The notes below the pieces were generated by a model. It did not search any database. It had not been told where the DNA came from and worked only from the letters and a program-made list of their open reading frames with translations. This document shows, one piece after another, positions 15,789 to 25,400 of a DNA stretch of 64,000 nucleotides (the stretch's first letter is position 1; every line of letters begins with the position of its first letter). The position numbers and the translations under genes were made by a program. Origin of the DNA: Phytohabitans aurantiacus (GTDB lineage: Bacteria; Actinomycetota; Actinomycetes; Mycobacteriales; Micromonosporaceae). The DNA lies in NCBI RefSeq assembly GCF_027923225.1, contig NZ_BSDI01000007.1, positions 558,001 through 622,000 of the forward strand, given 5' to 3'.

Positions 15789-17026
15789 GTACGCATCTGG
15801 AGGACCGGCTGGCCAGTGTCCTCACCGACGCTGCCGAGGCGGCACCGGTGCCCGGGTACGACCCGGTGGAGGCGGTGCGCGGCCGGCAGCGGCGCCGCCG
15901 GAACAGGCACGCGGTCGTGGCGGCGGCCTGTGCGGTGGCGGTCGCCGCGGCTGGGTCGGTGGCAACCGTACGGCTGGCCGTGCCCACTGTGGACCATCGG
16001 GTCGGCTCGGTGGCGTCGCCGGACCGGATCCCGGACTTCGCCAACCTGGCCAGCCCGGAAAAGGTGTGGCCGCGCGCCGTGCACCGGCTGCCGGCGACGC
16101 TGCCGGACGGCTCCGCGTACACCGTCGCGCAGGTGCTCGGCGACGGCAGGTACCTGGTGCTGACGGGGGAGGACACGGTGGCGCCGTCGGTGTATGACCA
16201 GCGGGCCGGCACCGTGACCGCACTGGCCACCGCCGCGCCGTTCGACGGGCTCGCCAGGCCCGGAACGCGTATGGCCCGGGCGATCGGCGACCGTGCCGTG
16301 TGGTTCGTCAGCGGCTTCCGGAACAACAAGGGGGTGAGCGAGGCGTGGACGGCGCCGCTGCGAGGCGGCACGCCGGTCCGGCTGGTGTCCATGGCCGAGG
16401 GCGTGGGACCCCGTTTCATGGTCGCGGGCAACGGCATCGCCTGGGAGAAGCAGCTCTCCGACCCGAGCGCGCCCGGCGGCATCTCCAGCGTGATCCGAAC
16501 GGTATCGCTGGATGGCGGCGGGGTGCGCGACGTCCCCGGCACCAAGGGCTTCACGCTGGCGCAGGTCGAGCCCTGGGTCACCTCGCAGCGGATCGCCACC
16601 GGGCTCTACCCGAAGACCAGCGGTGAAATGCTCAACGTGGTCACGGGCGAGCGACGGCGGTGGTCCGCGAACGACAAGGTCCAGTTCCTGCGGTGCGGGC
16701 CAACGTGGTGCTCCGGCGACGGGTCCGGCGGGGTCGTGCTCCAGAACCTCGACGGCACCGGGTACACCGAGCTGGGATACGGCGGCAGCCTGGAGCAACG
16801 GATGGGTGGCCGGCTGGCGGTCGGCACACTCGGCCTGCCGGACTGGCGTGGGGGGATGATCTGGGACCGGACGACCGGACGCGCCGCGCGGTACACGACG
16901 CCCAAGCCCGCGGGCCGGATAACTGTCGTGAACGCAGTGATCAACTCGGACTCCGAGCCGCCGGTGCAGATCTGGCTGCCGGATGACAAGACGATGATGG
17001 TGCTGGACCTGACCGCGATCCGCTAG
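15785..17026 (+). CDS. Membrane-anchored beta-propeller-like protein, probable anti-sigma factor
   Basis: A 413-residue protein translationally coupled to the sigma gene (4-bp overlap). The first ~40 residues are cytoplasmic (EDRLASVLTDAAEAAPVPGY, then RGRQRRRRNRH). A transmembrane helix (about 44-64) and a ~340-residue extracytoplasmic region of repeated beta-strand segments follow (YLVLTGEDTVAPSVYDQRAG, GGVVLQNLDGTGYTELGYGG), resembling a degenerate WD40/TolB-like propeller. No zinc HxxxCxxC anti-sigma motif is present, so a ZAS mechanism is excluded. Control of the adjacent sigma factor is inferred from context. It ends against the LuxR gene with a 4-bp tail-to-tail overlap. Confidence 0.75.
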   Translation: MSTHLEDRLASVLTDAAEAAPVPGYDPVEAVRGRQRRRRNRHAVVAAACAVAVAAAGSVATVRLAVPTVDHRVGSVASPDRIPDFANLASPEKVWPRAVHRLPATLPDGSAYTVAQVLGDGRYLVLTGEDTVAPSVYDQRAGTVTALATAAPFDGLARPGTRMARAIGDRAVWFVSGFRNNKGVSEAWTAPLRGGTPVRLVSMAEGVGPRFMVAGNGIAWEKQLSDPSAPGGISSVIRTVSLDGGGVRDVPGTKGFTLAQVEPWVTSQRIATGLYPKTSGEMLNVVTGERRRWSANDKVQFLRCGPTWCSGDGSGGVVLQNLDGTGYTELGYGGSLEQRMGGRLAVGTLGLPDWRGGMIWDRTTGRAARYTTPKPAGRITVVNAVINSDSEPPVQIWLPDDKTMMVLDLTAIR

Positions 17027-17544
17027 GAGTGGGTGGGTGGGCCGCCGGTCAGGCGGCCCACCGCCACGCCCAGCTGGAACCGGTTGCCCACACCCAACCG
17101 GTCCATCAGGACCCGCAACATCGACGAGACGGTGCGCGGGCTCACGCCGAGCCCGCGCGCCGCGCCGGCGTCGGAGTGCCCGGCCGTCAGGAACGAGATC
17201 AGGGCCCGCTCCCGCGGCGTGAACCTCGGCGCCCCGGCGCCCGGCGGTGCCGGGCGCCGGGCGGGGTGCTGCCCCTCGCGGTCATTCAGCAGGGCAAGCA
17301 GCCTGTCCGGCGGCTCAGCCCGCCAGCCGGGCTGGCCGGCGTCCGGCGGCGCGACCGCCCCCCGGTAGGCCAGCTCCGCCAGCGCCTCGCCGACCTGCGC
17401 GACCGGCATGCCCAGGTCAGCCGCGACCGCCGCGACGCGCCCCCGTCCGCGCCGCAACAGACCGCGGTACACCCGGTCCGCCTCGACCGAAAACCCGTAC
17501 CTGACCAGCGAGACAGCCGCCGGAGCCCGCATCATGACCGCCAC
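17023..17544 (-). CDS. LuxR-type helix-turn-helix regulator
   Basis: A 173-residue protein. The C-terminal ~65 residues are a LuxR/GerE DNA-binding domain (FTPRERALISFLTAGHSDAG, then GVSPRTVSSMLRVLMDRLGV). The N-terminal ~75 residues resemble a winged-helix segment (VYRGLLRRGRGRVAAVAADL, AELAYRGAVAP), like the TrmB-type N-terminus of some actinobacterial LuxR proteins. No receiver domain is present. Three starts are possible (GTG 17544, ATG 17535, ATG 17532); 17544 is given. It is convergent with the sigma/anti-sigma operon and upstream of nothing on its strand that it obviously controls. Confidence 0.75.
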   Translation of the reverse strand: MAVMMRAPAAVSLVRYGFSVEADRVYRGLLRRGRGRVAAVAADLGMPVAQVGEALAELAYRGAVAPPDAGQPGWRAEPPDRLLALLNDREGQHPARRPAPPGAGAPRFTPRERALISFLTAGHSDAGAARGLGVSPRTVSSMLRVLMDRLGVGNRFQLGVAVGRLTGGPPTHS

Positions 17545-17622
17545 TGCACCCCCAAGCGCCGAAGCTGACCCGAGGATCGCAGAGACCGCTTACAGATTCC
17601 TTTCACGGACCTCTCATCGCCC

Positions 17623-20600
17623 TCACAGGCGGGTGCGGACGTACCCCTGAAGCCCCTCGTTGCGGATCCCCTCGCCCTCGCAGTCGTTCATCACCGACGG
17701 GAAGTGCTCGCCTGAGCTGAGGATCAGGCAGCGGTAGATCGCCCGCGACGGCACGCCCGCCGGCGGCTGCGTCCAGATCCAGCCGAGCGGCCGGAGCACC
17801 TTCTGGCCCTCGCAGTTCGGGTCGAGCGACAGGAACTCGTCCCAGTTCAGCTGGCAGCTCATGAGGATGCGCGTGTTCGGCTCGTTGGTGAACGACAGGT
17901 ATCCGAACACGCCCTCCATCCGGTAACCGGACGGCAACGCTCCGCTGCTGCCGCGGTGGTCCATGCCGCGAATGGTGCGGGCCAGCGGGGCACGGGACAG
18001 CAGATATCCGACCGGACCGCCGTCGATAGCTTCCTGTCCGTCGCAGTGGTGACCTGTGTACCGGTCACCACTGGAGGTGTACCGGCACCGGTAGACGGCC
18101 ACCGTGACGAGGCCCTCGGGTTGGGCCTGCCAGATCCACCCGAGCCGGGCCACCCGCTGCTTGCCTTCGCAGGCGGCGTCCAGCGAGTTGAACTCGTCGG
18201 TGCCGTCGAGGCAGGAGTACAGGGGCACGGTGCCGGGCTGCTCGACGAGCGACACCTGACCGAGCGGCCACTGTGGACGGTACTCGGACGGCGGCGACAG
18301 CGTCGTGGTCCAGCTCTCCCAGTTCCCGTAAGCCTTCTGGTACCAGGTCAGGCCGGCGTACGGCTGCACGTGGCCGAGCAGCAGTTCCACCGTCTTGCCC
18401 TCGCAGGCCGCGTCGAGGGAGTCGAAGCGCTCGCCGGACGCCTCCTCGCACCGGTACAGCGGAGCGGTCACCTGCCCGGCCGGTGGTTCCTTGTAGATCC
18501 AGCCGAGCGTGGTCATCTTCGTCTTGCCCTCGCAGTCGGCCGCCGTCGAGCTGAACACGTCGGAGCCGTCGATGCACTGGTACAGCGCCGTCGTCCCCGT
18601 CTCGAAGGCCATCGGAAGGTGCCCGAGCGGCTGCTGCGGCCGGTACCCGGACCACACCGTCCCGTTGGTGGTGAGGTGCTCGCCGGCACCGTTGACGAAC
18701 CGGGTCAGCTGCCCGTACGCCGGCCCTCGGTTGCTGACCGGGGTGGCCAGCGGCTCCACCGACGCCTGGTGCACGTCGATCGCCCGGTCGCACCCATCGG
18801 TGCCGGGGCACTGGCCGCGGTGGTCGATCTGCCCGTCCACCACCTCGTACAGGGTCTCGTTGGCGTACTCGCGGGCCCTGAGCAGCGTGCCGTGACGCGG
18901 CGCCTTCGGCGCGGCGTCGACAGAGGACTGGTACGTGGCGGTGGGCGCGCCGCACAGTCCCAGCGAGCACGGGCCGAGCGGCAGCGGGGCGCCACCGGCC
19001 ATCTTGTACACGACCCGGCTGTCGGTGGCCCACACGGTGGCGCCGTCGGCGAGCGTGGTCAGGTCGGTGACGCGTACCGATCCGGCGCCCGCCTCGACGA
19101 ACGTGGTGCCGACCGACTGGTGCACGCGCATCTGAGCGCCCGCGTCCGGCGCGTCGTAGAAGTGGTACACGTCGGCGCGACCGTCCAGGTTGGTGTCCGC
19201 CCCGAACAGTCGCATCCGTCCGAGGTCGGCCCAGCCACCCGCCTTGTACCACCACATCTGCGGCCCGCCGAACGACGGGCCGGTCGACGGGAACACCCAC
19301 AGCCGGTACTCGCCACCGGCGTACATGTGCAGGTTGGCCACGTCGTCCTTGCCGTCACCGGTGAAGTCGCCGCTGACGAAGTCTCCGGCGTGCGAGCACC
19401 AGTTCCACTTGCCGCTGTCGAAGCGCTCCGCGAAGTCGCCGATGCGGCTGCCGTCCGACATGGCGACCCACATCCGGGTCTGGCAGTCGCCGTAGTCGTA
19501 GAAGTGGGCGACGTCGTCCTTGTTGTCGCCGTTGAAGTCACCCATCACCATCTTGATCTTGTTGGCGTCCGCCCAGCCCGCCGGGTGGTCGTGGGTGAGC
19601 TGGGCGCCGGCCATGGTGATTTTGCCGGGGTCGGAGACCGTCGTGCCGTTGCGGGTCACCGCCTGGCAGTGCGGCGCGGGAATGCCCGTGCCGGCGCCGG
19701 TCGTGTTCGAGAACCACGTGAAGATGTTGTACTTCGCGCCGCCGTAGTCGTAGATGGCGGTCAGGTCGTCTTTGCCGTCGCCGTTGACGTCGGCGCCGTG
19801 CAGGCTCAGGCTCCGTGCCACGTCCCAGTTCCACTCGCCGCTGTCCCAGCGCGGGGTGTTGATGGTGCAGTACCCGGTGCCGTAGGACGGGAATATCCAC
19901 AGTGTCCCCCGCGCGTTCCCTTCGTTGCGCAGCACCGCGATGTCGTCGAGCCCGTCGCCGTTGAAGTCGCCGCGGGCGGATCGGATCTTGTTGACGGCCC
20001 AGGCGCTGTTCTGCCCGGTGCGGTGGGTCAGCGACGAACGGTAGAACACACCGTTGGCTCGCGCCTGGCTGATGGAGAAGCCGGTCTCGCCGTACCCGAG
20101 ATCCTCCACGCTGACCGCGTCGGCGCGCCCGTCGCCGTCGACGTCGCCGCGCACCTTCTTGGGCGTGACGGTGGAGCGGCTGGTGCCGAAGGAACGCGAC
20201 GTGGGCGTGCCCGGGTACCGGTTGCCGGCCCGGTCGACGCTACGCACGAAGAGGCGGTTGCTCTCGGCGGGCCCGTCCTGCCACACGGTGATGGGCACGG
20301 TCGCCTTGCCGGCCGCGTCGGCCTTCACGTAGTTGGTGGTGTTGGCGTCCCAGCCCCAGTAGTACCCGGCGACACCGGGCTCACCGTTGGGTTCGAACGT
20401 CACGTCCACCTTGGTGCCCACCGGCACGCAGCAGTCCGCCTCGCCGGGCAGGCCCGCGCCGGTGATCACCGGTGCGATCGCCGGTGGCACGGTGTCCACT
20501 TCGAACTCGCAGTACTCGCTCCACGGCCCGGTGTTCGTGCCGTCGTCGGCGAGTACCCGCCACTTGTACCCGCCGTCCGCCTTGATGTCCCAGGTCTTCA

Positions 20601-22191
20601 CCGACGCCTGCGTACCGTTCGGGCCCCAGCCGGTCTGGTGGTGGATGATCGGGCCGGCGCCGTTCTGCGCCCACCACTCGAAGCGGCCGAACACGTTGGT
20701 GCCGTCCGGGTCCGACAGGTTGGCGCGCAGCGTGGGCGTGCGGGTGTTGATGACGGGCCGGCCGGCGCCGCGCACGCACGGCATGTTCGGCTCGGTCGCC
20801 AGGTTGTAGGCCGGGTTCGGGTAGCTGTTGTACTCGGTGATGAGCACCGGGTTGGGGTCGAACCGCTTCCACGAGTAGGTGGTGTCGCCCTCGTTTCCAG
20901 CCTTGATGCCGAAGTGGGTGTTGGGCCAGCCGCCGGCCGCGGCCGACTGCGCGGCGGAGAGCGCGTTGAACTCGATGGCGCCGGCCGGGCAGTTGGAGTT
21001 GTAGCCCTTGGCCCAGTTGCGCCGGTCGGTGTAGCCGCCGTCGAACCAGGTGTGCGAGTTGCTCCACGTGGTGCCGGCGTCGAAGGGCGGGATCACGCGC
21101 AGCTCGACGGCGCCGCGGTCGCCACTGGTGTCACAGGAGGAGGCCCGGGTCTCCCAGATCTGGAAGGTCGCCTTGGTGACGTTCTTGCCGTACAGCGCGT
21201 GCGTGTCGACGCGGAACATGGCCCGGTACTTGACGTACTTGCCGAGGTACGAGTCGTAGACGTGGCCGGACTTGGCACCCTCGTCGCGCCCGTACGCCCA
21301 GTAGGACTGGCCGGGCCAGTGGTTGCCCTCGATCATCGTCCAGGCGAGGTTGCCGCCGGTCCACGGTGGATCGATGTAGACCGGGTACCGGGTGTCCTTC
21401 GCGGCGAGCAGCCCGCGGTCCGGCTTGAGTGTCAGCTTTTCCTTGGCGATGGTCATCGGCACCGCGACGCGCTTACGCCCCGGTCCGCCCTCCGGGTGAG
21501 AGTCCCACATGTAGGGGGAGCCGCCGGTGAACAGCACCTTGCCGCTCGCGTCGGTGGCGCGGGTGACGCCGCCCTTGTCGGTGGCGAACGTGACCCCGGT
21601 GCCGGTCAGTCCAAAGGAGACGGTGTGCAGTGCCGGGTTGGCGCCGGCCTCCCGGTTCTTCACGACCAGCGCGTGGTACACGCTGTCGGCTTCCGCCTTG
21701 ACCTGGAGGTCGACGCCGGGCAGCACGTCGGGGTACGTGGCCGTGTGGCCGTCGAGCACCGGCTCGGGCAGCCGGCCGGGCCAGGTCAGCGCCAGCGAGG
21801 CACCGCCCTGTCGCAGGGTGAGCAGCGGCGTGCCCTCTCCCCCGGCGGAGAACGTGACCGCCAGCGGCGACGCGATAGGCGCCACCGTGCCGTTCGGGGC
21901 GCGGCGCAGCGTGGTGTCGACCGGCACCCACCCGCCGCCACGTCGGATCCGCACCGGCACGGCGTGCTGCTCCATCGTGAAGGTGCCGTTGGGGTTCGCG
22001 CGCACCTGGCGGGTCTCGGTGGTCAATGTGGACACCTCGACGGCACGCCGCTCGGCGCGGGCCTTGGCGGCCGCGGCGGGCTCGTCGAGGAGGGCAGCCG
22101 GCTCTTTCTTCAAGTCCGGCTGGCTTTTCGTGTCTGGCCCGCCGAGACCGGCCACGACGAGCGCGATGGCCAACGCCGCGCGTAGCTTCAT
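17623..22191 (-). CDS. Very large secreted protein: DNRLRE-like, FG-GAP repeats and C-terminal Cys modules
   Basis: A 1522-residue exported protein with a signal peptide (MKLRAALAIALVVAGLGG) and GGGGGT-type ribosome site. An N-terminal region (about 278-390) resembles the DNRLRE beta-helix segment of secreted Rhs-associated proteins. Six calcium-type FG-GAP/VCBS repeats lie at about 680-1010 (DVDGDGRADAV, GDFNGDGLDDIAV, ADVNGDGKDDLTA, GDFNGDNKDDVAH, GDFTGDGKDDVAN, ADTNLDGRADVYH). The last ~360 residues contain three tandem blocks. Each block has a W/TT-YRPQxPLG segment followed by two Cys modules of the form LY-C, F-SLDAACEG, LGWI. This suggests a DUF5648-like adhesive or sugar-binding tail. 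It is divergent from the Rhs toxin gene, and shared control is likely. Confidence 0.85.
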   Translation of the reverse strand: MKLRAALAIALVVAGLGGPDTKSQPDLKKEPAALLDEPAAAAKARAERRAVEVSTLTTETRQVRANPNGTFTMEQHAVPVRIRRGGGWVPVDTTLRRAPNGTVAPIASPLAVTFSAGGEGTPLLTLRQGGASLALTWPGRLPEPVLDGHTATYPDVLPGVDLQVKAEADSVYHALVVKNREAGANPALHTVSFGLTGTGVTFATDKGGVTRATDASGKVLFTGGSPYMWDSHPEGGPGRKRVAVPMTIAKEKLTLKPDRGLLAAKDTRYPVYIDPPWTGGNLAWTMIEGNHWPGQSYWAYGRDEGAKSGHVYDSYLGKYVKYRAMFRVDTHALYGKNVTKATFQIWETRASSCDTSGDRGAVELRVIPPFDAGTTWSNSHTWFDGGYTDRRNWAKGYNSNCPAGAIEFNALSAAQSAAAGGWPNTHFGIKAGNEGDTTYSWKRFDPNPVLITEYNSYPNPAYNLATEPNMPCVRGAGRPVINTRTPTLRANLSDPDGTNVFGRFEWWAQNGAGPIIHHQTGWGPNGTQASVKTWDIKADGGYKWRVLADDGTNTGPWSEYCEFEVDTVPPAIAPVITGAGLPGEADCCVPVGTKVDVTFEPNGEPGVAGYYWGWDANTTNYVKADAAGKATVPITVWQDGPAESNRLFVRSVDRAGNRYPGTPTSRSFGTSRSTVTPKKVRGDVDGDGRADAVSVEDLGYGETGFSISQARANGVFYRSSLTHRTGQNSAWAVNKIRSARGDFNGDGLDDIAVLRNEGNARGTLWIFPSYGTGYCTINTPRWDSGEWNWDVARSLSLHGADVNGDGKDDLTAIYDYGGAKYNIFTWFSNTTGAGTGIPAPHCQAVTRNGTTVSDPGKITMAGAQLTHDHPAGWADANKIKMVMGDFNGDNKDDVAHFYDYGDCQTRMWVAMSDGSRIGDFAERFDSGKWNWCSHAGDFVSGDFTGDGKDDVANLHMYAGGEYRLWVFPSTGPSFGGPQMWWYKAGGWADLGRMRLFGADTNLDGRADVYHFYDAPDAGAQMRVHQSVGTTFVEAGAGSVRVTDLTTLADGATVWATDSRVVYKMAGGAPLPLGPCSLGLCGAPTATYQSSVDAAPKAPRHGTLLRAREYANETLYEVVDGQIDHRGQCPGTDGCDRAIDVHQASVEPLATPVSNRGPAYGQLTRFVNGAGEHLTTNGTVWSGYRPQQPLGHLPMAFETGTTALYQCIDGSDVFSSTAADCEGKTKMTTLGWIYKEPPAGQVTAPLYRCEEASGERFDSLDAACEGKTVELLLGHVQPYAGLTWYQKAYGNWESWTTTLSPPSEYRPQWPLGQVSLVEQPGTVPLYSCLDGTDEFNSLDAACEGKQRVARLGWIWQAQPEGLVTVAVYRCRYTSSGDRYTGHHCDGQEAIDGGPVGYLLSRAPLARTIRGMDHRGSSGALPSGYRMEGVFGYLSFTNEPNTRILMSCQLNWDEFLSLDPNCEGQKVLRPLGWIWTQPPAGVPSRAIYRCLILSSGEHFPSVMNDCEGEGIRNEGLQGYVRTRL

Positions 22192-22425
22192 CGGGTACCC
22201 CCAAGGTGCGCGCCGCCGGAGTGCACACCGCATCCAGCCAGCGCGCGGACGCTATGAGCAGGCGATCCGGCGGGGCAACCGGCACTCGGGCCCTTTGCCG
22301 TTCCTGTCCCCATTTTCTGCGTGTTACCGCAGCGTGAATACGCAATCACGGCTCGGATAGGCAGCGGCCGTGTCTACCGTACCGACGCCCGCGCCAGCGG
22401 GCTCGAGGGTTGCTAGGGGGACGCG
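22192..22425. promoter_or_regulatory. Divergent promoter region of two giant secreted-protein genes
   Basis: A 234-bp region separates the FG-GAP protein start from the Rhs start. It contains an imperfect palindrome at 22318-22344 (TGCGTGTT, 11-bp spacer, AATACGCA). AT content is locally higher around 22310-22345 than in the flanks, as expected of promoters here. The Rhs GTG at 22426 has TAGGGGGA upstream. No specific regulator can be named. Confidence 0.4.
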
Positions 22426-25400
22426 GTGAGCGGCAGACGTCTTGGCATACAGCTTCTCTGCGCGGTGATGGCGGCGGGACTCCTCAACGCGGGACCGGCA
22501 TCGGCCGAACCCGCGGACCGGGCATACCGGCCGGACGGTGTCAGGGCGGAGAAGCCCGTCGCGGTGAAGGCGCACACCGGCAGCAGCCGGCCGGCCGACA
22601 CCACCGAGGTCATCACCGGCACGCCCGCGGTCACCTGGCCGGCACCGGCCACTGTGGAGGTCGCGCCCGGAGCCGCCGCCACCAAGGCCGTGCGGCTCGC
22701 CACAGCCCGCGCGGCACGCTCCACGCCCGGCAGGGTGCGCGTGCAGGTGTACGACCGCGCCACCGCCGTCAAGGCCAAGGTGGACGGTACGCTGATGCGC
22801 CTCGCCCGCGCCGACGGCGGCATGGCCGGTGGGAAGGTGGCCGTCGACCTGGACTACGCGGGCTTCCGGCACGCGTACGGCGGTGACTGGGCCTCCCGGC
22901 TGCACCTGGCGGTACTCCCGGAGTGCGCGCTGACGACGCCGCAGGCCCCCGCGTGCGCGCCAAAGCCGTTGAAGACCCGCAACGACGCGCGTACCGGCCG
23001 GCTGAGCGCGGAGGTCGACCTGCCCGGCGCCCCCAAGGGCGCTCTCGCCCGCAGCGCCGCCAGCGGCAGCACGCTCGTCGCGGCACTCGCCAGCCCCTCG
23101 GGCCCGAACGGAAGCTTCGCCGCCACCACGCTCTCGCCATCGGCGACGTGGAGCGCCGGCGGCTCGTCCGGCGACTTCTCCTGGTCGTATCCGCTGCGCC
23201 TGCCGCCGGCGGTGGGCGGCACCACGCCATCGCTCGGGCTCGGCTACTCCTCCGGCGGCGTCGACGGGCGCACCGCCTCGACGAACAACCAGCCGTCCTG
23301 GGTCGGCGAGGGCTTCGACCTGGCCTCCGGATACATCGAACGCCGTTACAAGTCCTGCGTGGACGACGTGCCGGGCGCGAACAACCCGAAGACCGGCGAC
23401 CAGTGCTGGGGCACCGAGAACGCCACCATGTCGCTGTTCGGCTCCGGCAGCGAGCTCATCAAGGACGACGCCACCGGCGTGTGGCGGCCGAAGAACGACG
23501 ACGGCTCGCGGATCGAGCTGCTGCCGGGTGCGCCCAACGGCGACGACAACGGCGAGCACTGGAAGGTGACGACCACCAACGGCGCCCAGTTCTTCTTCGG
23601 GCTGAACCAGTTGCCGGGCTGGGTTTCGGGCCAGCCGGAGACGAAGTCGACGTGGACGGTGCCGGTGTACGGCAACCACGCGGGCGAGCCGTGCCACAAG
23701 GCCACGTTCGCGGCGTCGTGGTGCCAGCAGGCGTACCGCTGGAACCTGGACTACGCCGTCGACCCGTCCGGCAACGTGGTGACGTACTACTACGACACCC
23801 AGCAGAACCACTACGGGCGCAACCTCAACGAGGCGGCCACCCCATACGTGCGCGCCGGTCACCTGATCCGCGTCGAGTACGGCCTGCGCGCGGGCGCCGC
23901 CTACGCGCCGGCACCGGCTCGGGTGCTGTTCACGCTCGCCGACCGGTGCATACCCGGCACCGTGTGCGACCCGGCCGTGCCGGCACGCTGGCCGGACGTG
24001 CCGTGGGACAAGCGCTGCGACGGCACCACCTGCCCCGACCGCACCTCCCCGACGTTCTGGACCATCAAGCGTCTGGCCCGCATCGCCACACAGACCTGGA
24101 ACGGCAGCGCCCACACCGACCTGGACTCGTGGACGCTCAACCACACGTTCCCCGACCCGGGTGACAGCTCGTCGGCCGCGCTGTGGCTGGAGTCCATCGT
24201 GCACACCGGTCACGCGGGCGGCACGCTCAGCATGCCGGAGATCAACTTCGACCCGATCGGCCTGTCGAACCGCGTGGACGGCATCGAGGGCCTGGATCCC
24301 CTGTACCGGCAACGGATCGCGGCCATCCACAACGAGACCGGCGCCGGGATCGCGGTCACCTACTCGGCACGCGACTGCGAGCGCGACGGGCCGATGCCGG
24401 CGTCACCGGACACCAACACCCGGCGCTGCCAGCCGGTGCGGTGGGCGTCCGAGGGCGTGCCGGAGATGCTCGACTGGTTCCACAAGTACGTCGTCACCCA
24501 GGTGACCCAGCGCGACTACGTGACCGGCGCGCCCGACGCGGTCACCTCGTACGAGTACGTGGGCGATCCCGCGTGGCACTACGACGACGAGGACGGGCTC
24601 GTCAACGCCGAGCAGAAGTCCTGGGGCCAGTGGCGCGGGTACTCGCGGGTGCGCACCCGGGCCGGTTGGGCACCGGACAACCGGGTCCTCAGCGAGGCCC
24701 TGTACTTCCGCGGCATGGACGACGACAAGCTCGCGAACGGCACCCGCCGGGACGTCTGGGTCACCGACTCGCAGGGCGGCCGGGTCGAGGACCACGACCG
24801 GCTCGCCGGCGTCGTGCGGGAGAGCATCGGGTACGCCAGCGACGGCGGCGCGGCGCTGTCCCGCACCATCAACGACCCTTGGATGAGCGCGCCCACCGCG
24901 ACCCGGGTGCGGCCGTGGGGCACCCACCACGCCACCATGCTCGACACCGGTGCCGTCAACACCTACGCCCAGGTGTCGGGCGGCTGGCGGCGGCAGCGGG
25001 TCGAGAAGTCGTTCGACGGCCACGGCATCGTCACCAGCGTCAACGACCTCGGCGACATGTCCACAGCGGACGACGACCAGTGCTCGACGTTCCAGTACGC
25101 CCGGGACACGGGACGCTGGCTGCTCAACCTTGCCAGCGAGGTGAAGACCGTCACCAAGGCGTGCGGTCAGCCCGTGTCGCTCCCCGACGACCTGCTCTCC
25201 CAGGCCCGCACGTACTACGACGGCAGCAGCACGCTCGGGGCCGTGCCCGGCGCTGGCAACCCGACGAAGGTCGAGGAGCTGGCCGAGCAGACCGCCACCG
25301 GCACCCGGTACGCCACCGTGAACCGCGTCGTACACGACGAGTACGGCCGAGCCACCGAGACGTACGACGCCGACGGCAACAAGACGACCATCGAGTTCAC

